NCBI RefSeq assembly: GCF_040365005.1
Contig: NZ_BAABWV010000010.1
Location: 112,264 to 176,263 of the forward strand
Direction of reading: 5' to 3'
Origin: Antarcticimicrobium sp040365005
GTDB taxonomy: Bacteria > Pseudomonadota > Alphaproteobacteria > Rhodobacterales > Rhodobacteraceae
Length of the DNA: 64,000 nt
This document shows positions 63,529 to 64,000 of this stretch, piece after piece. Position 1 is the first letter of the stretch. Each line of letters begins with the position of its first letter. A program made the translations under genes and the position numbers. The notes beneath the pieces are model-generated. The model had not been told where the DNA came from, made no database searches, and saw only the letters and a list, made by a program, of their open reading frames with translations.

Positions 63529-64000
63529 ATGTTTCGAGTCTTTGCTGTCCTCGCCCTCGGACTCGGTCTGGGTGGTGGAATTGGATTCCTTATTGCCGCA
63601 GCCAACGGCGTCACACTCGACGGCCACGATCATGGCGCTCACGCGCACGGGTCGGTGGAGATGCCCGGGGTCGGACATGATCACCATGACGCGATTGATT
63701 TGGCCGACGACGTGGCACCGGACCTCTCTGTGGAGTTGGCCCGTGACACCATGTCCGGATGGAACTTGCGCGTGGAGACGCAGAACTTCCGTTTCGCGCC
63801 GGAACACGCCGGCCAGCCCGATGTTCCAGGCGAAGGCCACGCGCATGTTTATGTGAATGGTGAGAAGATCGCGCGTCTTTACGGCAACTGGCTGCACATA
63901 CCATTGCTACCGGAAAATGCTCAGATCGAAGTGACGCTGAACAGTAACGAGCACAAGACTCTCAGAATTGACGGGGTGCCGATTTCGGCCGTTTTCTCTG
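63529..64000 (+). CDS. His-rich exported protein, 3' end outside window
   Basis: 157 residues visible, frame open to the window end. N-terminal membrane anchor or signal (FRVFAVLALGLGLGGGIGFLI) is followed by two histidine clusters (DGHDHGAHAHG and GVGHDHHD) and then a domain with NFRFAPE, GHAHVYVNGEKIARLYG and WLHIPLLP. ATG at 63529 has AGGAGA eight bases upstream. I do not recognise a named family. Position after cbtBA and His content suggest a periplasmic cobalt-binding or metal-delivery protein. Confidence 0.65.
   Translation, partial: MFRVFAVLALGLGLGGGIGFLIAAANGVTLDGHDHGAHAHGSVEMPGVGHDHHDAIDLADDVAPDLSVELARDTMSGWNLRVETQNFRFAPEHAGQPDVPGEGHAHVYVNGEKIARLYGNWLHIPLLPENAQIEVTLNSNEHKTLRIDGVPISAVFS

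Overview
The window is high-GC DNA with alphaproteobacterial, most probably Rhodobacteraceae (roseobacter-type), gene content and codon use. It carries a complete plasmid-type replication and partition module (parB-parA on the minus strand, divergent from a Rep_3-like initiator, with iterons and palindromic parS-like sites). It is therefore probably part of an extrachromosomal replicon (plasmid or chromid) loaded with catabolic and transport operons. All coordinates were worked out by hand from the sequence; no database search was possible.

Layout. 1-8170: a glycerol ABC importer (glpS partial, glpT, P, Q, U, V) with glycerol kinase and an iron-type alcohol dehydrogenase. 8171-11005: a scarred stretch with an IS110-type transposase relic, a pcaIJ-like CoA-transferase pair, its IclR regulator with a large in-frame deletion, a truncated WGR-domain fragment and a dif-like site. 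11006-16427: tyrosine recombinase, parB, parA, iteron origin and replication initiator. 16633-24057: a cytosine-deaminase-like amidohydrolase, an amidase and a BMP-type (nucleoside/nucleobase-like) ABC importer. 24279-28281: an isocitrate/isopropylmalate-type dehydrogenase, an aldehyde dehydrogenase and a LysR regulator. 28349-35111 (minus): a ribose-type ABC importer in which one permease is fused to a beta-propeller (strictosidine-synthase/SMP-30-like) domain and is followed by a second stand-alone propeller. 35623-36504: a beta-hydroxyacid dehydrogenase. 36760-42705: a TctCBA importer with its GntR regulator, divergent from an HMG-CoA-lyase-like gene and a CaiB-type CoA transferase, around a clear 25-bp operator. 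42868-43214: an IS6-family transposase relic.

43482-64000 is the most coherent block, a nitrogen-scavenging island. A urea/amide-type branched-chain-family ABC importer leads into an amidase and a urease operon (ureE-F-AB-C-G-D, with gamma and beta subunits fused). A second amidase runs convergently. It is followed by an AmiC-like cytoplasmic amide sensor, two MarR regulators, a third amidase, a cobalt-type nitrile hydratase whose beta subunit is split into two genes, a His-tailed hydratase activator, CbtB/CbtA cobalt uptake and the start of a His-rich exported protein. Together these can convert nitriles to amides, amides to acids plus ammonia, and urea to ammonia, and can supply the cobalt the first step needs.

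The points most worth a second look are the permease-propeller fusion, the three-gene nitrile hydratase with its cobalt-handling suite, the urease flap cysteine replaced by alanine, the iteron/parS architecture of the origin, and the deleted IclR regulator next to intact pcaIJ-like genes.
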